A DNA stretch of 43,299 nucleotides, from assembly GCA_039679385.1 (NCBI GenBank), contig JBDKVB010000072.1:1-43299 (forward strand), written 5' to 3'. The notes beneath the pieces are model-generated. The model was not told the origin of the DNA. It saw only the letters and a program-made list of their open reading frames with translations, and made no database searches. Origin of the DNA: Armatimonadia bacterium. Lineage in GTDB: Bacteria > Armatimonadota > Zipacnadia > Zipacnadales > JABUFB01. Within the stretch, counting starts at the first letter, position 1; each line of letters opens with the position of its first letter. Below are positions 38,889-43,299 of this stretch, one piece after another. The position numbers and the translations under genes are program-made.

Positions 38889-41549
38889 TTAGGCCTGGTC
38901 TGCGGATGAGGCGGCAGCACGTACTCTCTCGAACACAGCCATGGCTGCGTCTACCTTCTCGGGTTTGGGCTGGTCTTCTTCCGCGAGGTGCTGGATCAGG
39001 TCGAGGGCCTGAGCGTCGCCGATGAGCACCAGCGAAGCAGTCATCCATTCCCTGAGCTGGACATCCTTGGTGGAGCCGCGGATTTCCAGGACCGGGTCAG
39101 TTGCGGGCTTGCCGATGATGCCGAGAGCTGCGGCCAGCCACGGTTTGAGCTTCGCGTCGGCGGTGGAGAAGCGGTCGATGAGCACGCGTACGGGCTGCTC
39201 GCCGAGCAACTCGAGGGAGGCTGCGCACGCAGCGCGGAGGTCGTCATCCTGGGTGGTAAGCATCAGGTCGACAAGGGTCTTGCCGGCCTCACCGAGTGCG
39301 GCCACTTCCCCGGCCTTCGTGACGACGGCGAGGCGCTCACCGATGCGGGCGATGGCACGGGCAGCGCGGCCAGCGAAGGGGTTACCAGGCTGCAGCAGCG
39401 ACGTCAGCGGCTTGAGGCTTGCCTGGTCGCCGGTGTAGCCAAGGGCGCGGATGCTCCGAGATCGCACGTTGGCGGCTTCGGCAGCATCGACTGCCGCGGC
39501 TGCGAGGCGCGTGTTGTCGACCTTGACCTTCGCATGCTCCTCGGAGGTGAGCGTGGCTGTGGCCTCCAGCAGTTGCGTGGTGACCACGGCGGTCAGCTCG
39601 GCCTGGACAATGGTGGCTCGGCGCTTGGCGTTCTCGTCGCCGGTCTGCATGGCCTTTGCGAGCTCTTCCTGGATCTTGCCGATGCGCCAGTTCGCAAGGA
39701 CGTCCATGGCTTTGTCGCGGACCTGGACATCGGGGTTGTTAAGGCAGGCCACGAGAGGCGCAGTAGCGCGCTCATCAGCCAGCTCGTCGAGGGAGTTGAT
39801 GGCCTCTAGCTTGACGAGGGGCTCCTGCTTGGCCATCGCGTCGATCAGGGCCGGGACGGCATCCTTGGCGCCGGTGCGTCCCAAGGCGAGCGCGGCCATG
39901 GAACGAGCGGCGACCGGCTTGGCGCCGTCAGCGAGGATGGCTTGCGCATAGGGGACTGAAGCGGCGCCGATGCCGCCCATGGCGATGGCTGCCCAATGGG
40001 CCTCCACGGCAGCAGTTGACAGGGCGGCCTGCAGCATCGGCAGGGCCGGCTCGCCGATGCGGATAACCGCGTCGGACGCCATACTGCTCACGCGTGGGTT
40101 GGCGCTGCCCATGGCAGTGAGGAGTACCGGGACAGCCGGAGCGCCCACGTTGGCCAAGGCATCGCGGGCCGCATGATAGACCTGCCAGTCCTGATCGCCG
40201 AGGGCGGAGGCCAACTGGGGCAGGACACGCTCGTCGGCGATGTCACGCAGTGCAGCGGCGGACACGCGCCGGACATCCTGGCTGCTGTCGGTGAGCATGC
40301 CGCCGAGAGGTACAACGGCCTTGGGTCCACCGATTTCAGCGATAGCCTGGGTGGCGTTGAGGCGGACCTCGGTCTCGCCGCTGGTCAAGGCACGAGTGGT
40401 CTGTGCGATGGCGTCGGGGCCAAGGGCTGTCAGGGCAATCCGCAGCTCACTCGTCGCACCCTTGCGGTTGTTCATAAGGGTGGTCACGAGCGGCTCGGCA
40501 GCGGTCACGTCGCCGATGCGTCCGAGGGCCTCGGCGGAGGCTGCCTTGACGGGGTCGGTGTCGCTCAGGTGGGTGATGAGCTGCGGTACGCAACCGTTTT
40601 CCTTGGCGACGTCAACAAGGAACCCGAGGGCACTGGCCGCTCTGCGCCGCACAGCCCACTGATCGTCACCGTTCAGGCGGTCGAGGAGCGGCTTGACCAT
40701 GACCACTGCTTTGTCGGGAGGGATGTTCGGAGCGGTCTTGTTGGTCTGGTTGCCGATCGTGCCCAGCACGCGGCAGGCGGCACCCCGAACCTCGGGGCTC
40801 TTGAAGGTGAGTAGCTTGTCGATGATCGGCTGCACGGCGGGGACCTTCATGGTCGTCAGCGCGGCTTCTGCCGTGCCCTTGGCGCGCATGAACTCCTGGG
40901 TGGTCTGATCGCGAATCGTGCCGTCGGGGAGGCTCTTCTTGGTGGGCTCGGTCTGCTGCATGAGAGCGAGGAGCCTGTCGGTGGCCCGGGGGCTGGCGAT
41001 GCCGGCCATGATGTCACGCACGTTGTCGCGGACATACTGATCCCAAGCATCGGCGATACTCATGCACGCATCGATCACAGGGTTCTCAGTGGCGGAGGTG
41101 TCGGCCTCGATGGCCTTGCCGACGTTGATGAGCGGGGCCTTGCCCGCACCGCGCGTCGGACCGTCTTTATCCTGGATGCCCTCGATGCAGACCTCGACGG
41201 TCCGGCGTCCGAGGCGGGTCAAGACGGCCTGATCGCGGCCCTGGGCAGCGCCGTCAAGCATGTCGTGCGCGGTGAGCATCTCGTACATGGCATCGTCCGC
41301 GCCGATCAGGGCGATCGCCTGGACCGCCTTATCCTGTATCCACCGTGGCTTGTCCTCCAAGGCTTCCATCAGCTTCTGCTTCTCTACGAGCGTGCGCACA
41401 GCAGCAATGCGCTGCTCGACAGTGCCGTTGCCGATGGTCTTGGCGAGCCGATCCAGTTCGCTCTTGCGGTACGAGGCGACCATGATGACACACAGGATTG
41501 CGCCAAGCATCAAGACCCAGGTGATCTGGCGCCTGGTGTTCTCGTCCAC
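38889..41549 (-). CDS. Large membrane-anchored HEAT-repeat protein
   Basis: An 886-residue protein. GTG 41549 has AGGAG nine bases upstream; a longer upstream reading has no ribosome site. Residues about 7-26 form a membrane helix (ITWVLMLGAILCVIMVA) followed by SYRKSELDRLAKTIGNG. Nearly all the rest is HEAT/PBS-lyase-like repeats of about 35 residues, such as PEVRGAACRVLGTIGNQTNK, WAVRRRAASALGFLVDVAKE, VKAASAEALGRIGDVTAAEP, QDVRRVSAAALRDIADERVL, NPRVSSMASDAVIRIGEPAL and VKLEAINSLDELADERATAP. About 20 repeats would make a long curved solenoid projecting from the membrane. No enzymatic motif is seen. It is probably first in the transcript of the HEAT trio, with a promoter at 41783-41812 and a leader of over 200 bases. 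Confidence 0.8.
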   Translation of the reverse strand: MDENTRRQITWVLMLGAILCVIMVASYRKSELDRLAKTIGNGTVEQRIAAVRTLVEKQKLMEALEDKPRWIQDKAVQAIALIGADDAMYEMLTAHDMLDGAAQGRDQAVLTRLGRRTVEVCIEGIQDKDGPTRGAGKAPLINVGKAIEADTSATENPVIDACMSIADAWDQYVRDNVRDIMAGIASPRATDRLLALMQQTEPTKKSLPDGTIRDQTTQEFMRAKGTAEAALTTMKVPAVQPIIDKLLTFKSPEVRGAACRVLGTIGNQTNKTAPNIPPDKAVVMVKPLLDRLNGDDQWAVRRRAASALGFLVDVAKENGCVPQLITHLSDTDPVKAASAEALGRIGDVTAAEPLVTTLMNNRKGATSELRIALTALGPDAIAQTTRALTSGETEVRLNATQAIAEIGGPKAVVPLGGMLTDSSQDVRRVSAAALRDIADERVLPQLASALGDQDWQVYHAARDALANVGAPAVPVLLTAMGSANPRVSSMASDAVIRIGEPALPMLQAALSTAAVEAHWAAIAMGGIGAASVPYAQAILADGAKPVAARSMAALALGRTGAKDAVPALIDAMAKQEPLVKLEAINSLDELADERATAPLVACLNNPDVQVRDKAMDVLANWRIGKIQEELAKAMQTGDENAKRRATIVQAELTAVVTTQLLEATATLTSEEHAKVKVDNTRLAAAAVDAAEAANVRSRSIRALGYTGDQASLKPLTSLLQPGNPFAGRAARAIARIGERLAVVTKAGEVAALGEAGKTLVDLMLTTQDDDLRAACAASLELLGEQPVRVLIDRFSTADAKLKPWLAAALGIIGKPATDPVLEIRGSTKDVQLREWMTASLVLIGDAQALDLIQHLAEEDQPKPEKVDAAMAVFERVRAAASSADQA

Positions 41550-41876
41550 GGCCGTCAACTCCTCAGATGGTGTTGCATTGTCGCCCCTTGGGGCGCCGAC
41601 GCCCCCGACCCGGTAGGTTCGGGGACGTACACAGGGTTCTTTCGCGCCAGAGCCAGCGGTGACCTTCCTGTAACGCGCAAGCGTGTTTCGTCGCCGGGAG
41701 ACAGGACTCCTCCTGCCTCCTGCAACCAATATAGGCCAAGTTCCCGGACTGCCGGCAACGACGCGGAGAGGCTGAGAATCAAAGAATAGCCTAGCCTGCC
41801 GCGAAGCGTCAACCGCTAATCGCCGGAGGCCCTGGTCGTGATCCCTCGGCCGCGTCGTCTCCAGTGCGCCGAGTGC
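41550..41876. other. 327-base intergenic region upstream of the HEAT genes
   Basis: No gene seen. It holds the promoter at 41783-41812, a weaker TATATT-type -10 candidate around 41730, and a 14-base palindrome CGCCCCTTGGGGCG (41582-41595) about 33 bases before the HEAT start. The last may form a leader hairpin. No riboswitch that I can recognise. Confidence 0.5.
41783..41812 (-). promoter_or_regulatory. Sigma70-type promoter of the HEAT-protein transcript
   Basis: On the minus strand, -35 TTGACG (41812-41807), 18-base spacer, -10 TATTCT (41788-41783), predicted start near 41776. Confidence 0.5.
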
Positions 41877-43022
41877 CTAGAGGGCGTCGGCGATTCGCGC
41901 CAGTGCCTCCATGCGATCGGGTATCGGCAGCTTCTGCGGGCACTTCTCAACGCAGGCGCCGCAGGCTACACACTTGGTCGTGTCATTCCGCTCATGGCCT
42001 TTGGTGGCGCGGATCTCCGCGTCGGCACTGCTCATCCCGAAGACGGTCTTGAGCTGGTACAGCGACATCGACTGCATCACCGGGAGCTTCTGCGGGCAGG
42101 ATCCGAGGCAGTAGCGGCAGCCGGTGCAGAGTGGCCGGCCCTTGCTGAACTCCGCGAAGGCCTCGAGGAACTGCCCACGCTGGGCCTCGGTCATTGAGTC
42201 GCTGCTCGAGGCGACCTGCGCGTTCTGCTCGAGGTGCGCGATCACATTCATGCCGGAGAGCACGGTGCTGACTCCCGGGTTCGAGAGCAGGAAGCGCAGA
42301 GCGATCTCCTGTACCGGCTTGCCCGCCAACTCCGGAAGGGCACGGGCGAAGGCCTCGGACTCGCCAGTGAGCAGACCGCCGCGGAGCGGGCCCATGATCT
42401 TGACGCCGACGCCGTGCTCATGGGCGAAATCCAGTGCGCGCTCAGGGGCACGATCGCTGAAGTTGTAGTAGAGGGTAAGGGTGCGGAAGTCGGGCACCTG
42501 GTCGAGCCAACTGATGATGAGGTCGGGTGCGGCGTGGCTGGTGAAGCCGAGGTGCTTGACGAGGCCCTGCTCCTTCGCCTCACGCAGGGCCTGAAGCGGG
42601 GAGTCTTCGCCCTTGCAGCCGGCCTCGAAGTGCTCGGGGGCGCTCATGTCCCAGAGCTGGTAGAAGTCGAACCAGTCGACGCCGACGCGCTTGAGCGAGT
42701 TCTCGATGCACTGCCACATCTGGTCGCGAGTGCTAATCCCCAGACCGCGGTCGAGACGAGGCTCTCCCGCCCGGGGCTGAGCTTTGGCCGAGAGGACGAT
42801 CTTGTCGCGGGGCACATCGCGGATCGCTGCGCCCGTCCAGGCCTCGGCGTTGGTGTCGAAGTCTTTGAAGCTGTAGGCCGAGCCGATGTCGAAGTAGGTG
42901 AGTCCGAGCTGCAGGCCGCGGTCGATGATCTCCTTGGCGTTCTCCGGGCCTTTGAACCGCATGGTCCCAAAGCCGAGCGCAGAGACCATGATGCCAGTGT
43001 TGCCGACAGGTCTGTATTGCAC
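41877..43022 (-). CDS. Aldo/keto reductase with C-terminal 4Fe-4S domains
   Basis: A 381-residue cytoplasmic oxidoreductase. GTG 43022 has GGAGG seven bases upstream. The barrel has YFDIGSAYS (catalytic Asp and Tyr), IVLSAKAQP (catalytic Lys), and FYQLWDMSAPEHF, where the usual His of 'YQLH' is Trp; GVKIMGPLRGGLLTG and LSNPGVSTVLSGM fit the NADPH-binding end. From about 299 come two ferredoxin-like clusters, CTGCRYCLGSCP and, near 350-360, CVACGACVEKCP, giving eight Cys for two 4Fe-4S centres. Such AKRs are common in anaerobes and may couple aldehyde reduction to electron transfer. The Trp replacement could change the reaction. It is separated from the HEAT genes by 327 bases. Confidence 0.85.
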   Translation of the reverse strand: MQYRPVGNTGIMVSALGFGTMRFKGPENAKEIIDRGLQLGLTYFDIGSAYSFKDFDTNAEAWTGAAIRDVPRDKIVLSAKAQPRAGEPRLDRGLGISTRDQMWQCIENSLKRVGVDWFDFYQLWDMSAPEHFEAGCKGEDSPLQALREAKEQGLVKHLGFTSHAAPDLIISWLDQVPDFRTLTLYYNFSDRAPERALDFAHEHGVGVKIMGPLRGGLLTGESEAFARALPELAGKPVQEIALRFLLSNPGVSTVLSGMNVIAHLEQNAQVASSSDSMTEAQRGQFLEAFAEFSKGRPLCTGCRYCLGSCPQKLPVMQSMSLYQLKTVFGMSSADAEIRATKGHERNDTTKCVACGACVEKCPQKLPIPDRMEALARIADAL

Positions 43023-43077
43023 GGTGGTACCTCCGAGAACGGGTGTGGGGCTCGGGCGAAGTGCCTTTGTACATGCA

Positions 43078-43097
43078 CCGGGCCACGGGTGGCCCGG
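43078..43097. other. Hairpin between the aldo/keto reductase and the right-edge gene
   Basis: Perfect 8-base arms CCGGGCCA / TGGCCCGG around CGGG, no T tract. It lies 3' of the gene at 43180-43299 and 5' of the reductase, so it may be a weak terminator or leader structure. Confidence 0.35.
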
Positions 43098-43179
43098 CAC
43101 CGGGGCGACCCTTGCGGGACGCACCCGGCCACCTTAGGCCAACCGAGGTCGGCCTGTCAACCGGGCTTTGACCTGGCCC

Positions 43180-43299
43180 TTACCCACTTTTGGGGATGGG
43201 TATAGGTTTTGGTATGAGGAGGCGGCGGGTGAGTTTTGCGAGCCAGGGGTCGTGGTGGCGCACCAACTGCAGGCCCAGCCACAGGACGCTGGCCGTCTT
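43180..43299 (-). CDS. 3' end of an unidentified gene, cut by the right edge
   Basis: From the window edge the frame reads KTASVLWLGLQLVRHHDP, then WLAKLTRRLLIPKPIPIPKS, Gly and TAA at 43182-43180. The 39 residues visible have a hydrophobic-basic helix and a Pro/Lys/Ile tail, as might end a membrane or nucleotide-binding protein, but I cannot identify the family. Base composition agrees with the neighbours. The start lies to the right of the window. Confidence 0.55.
   Translation of the reverse strand, partial: KTASVLWLGLQLVRHHDPWLAKLTRRLLIPKPIPIPKSG

Overview
The window is GC-rich bacterial chromosome with dense, short-spaced genes and no rRNA, tRNA, transposase, integrase or CRISPR array that I can see. 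A TolC-type channel, a beta-barrel porin, several lipoproteins and many Sec signal peptides point to a diderm. The mix of DUF362, DUF4091/GH123-like, DUF4832, beta-helix and Gfo/Idh/MocA proteins is typical of Armatimonadota and neighbouring carbohydrate-degrading lineages (Planctomycetes, Hydrogenedentes). I lean to an Armatimonadota-like genome, but the window holds no decisive marker.

Layout. 1-2.0 kb: an AbrB-like regulator with a clear promoter and a palindromic operator, followed by a TolC-family gene that runs off the left edge. 2.1-5.9 kb: DUF362 protein, secreted esterase, HAD 5'-nucleotidase-like protein and a lone secretion-type ATPase. 6.0-19.1 kb: a carbohydrate block with a large DUF4091 glycosidase-like protein, a PH-domain membrane protein, two Gfo/Idh/MocA oxidoreductases, a GRP-type sugar transporter coupled to a PAP2 phosphatase, a porin with a possible Pho-box-like repeat upstream, and a giant beta-helix protein fused to a degenerate SGNH domain.

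19.2-27.8 kb, minus strand: housekeeping genes leuS, comEA, comEC and ispH, plus a 34-residue putative lipoprotein gene that is easily missed. Beside them lie a presenilin/SPP-like GxGD intramembrane protease candidate and a small Cys-x2-Cys protein behind a promoter and a terminator-like hairpin. 27.8-32.4 kb: a GH26-like secreted glycosidase with a near-leaderless promoter, bracketed by two copies of an intergenic repeat; then SixA and a DUF4832 protein.

32.4-41.6 kb, minus strand: seven genes, mostly exported or membrane-anchored helical-repeat proteins (three HEAT-type, one TPR/HEAT-like), with a thioredoxin-fold lipoprotein lacking CxxC, a GNAT acetyltransferase and a PHP-fold protein that has lost most metal ligands. 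It looks like an uncharacterised envelope scaffold locus. 41.9-43.3 kb: an aldo/keto reductase with two 4Fe-4S clusters and the 3' end of another gene.

The carbohydrate genes fit together as uptake (porin, GRP transporter), extracellular hydrolysis (DUF4091, GH26, DUF4832, esterase, beta-helix) and intracellular sugar oxidation (two Gfo/Idh/MocA, aldo/keto reductase). The best candidates for new biology are the presenilin-like protease, the HEAT/PHP/thioredoxin-like envelope locus, the AbrB operator, and the promoter-hairpin element at 26780-26924.
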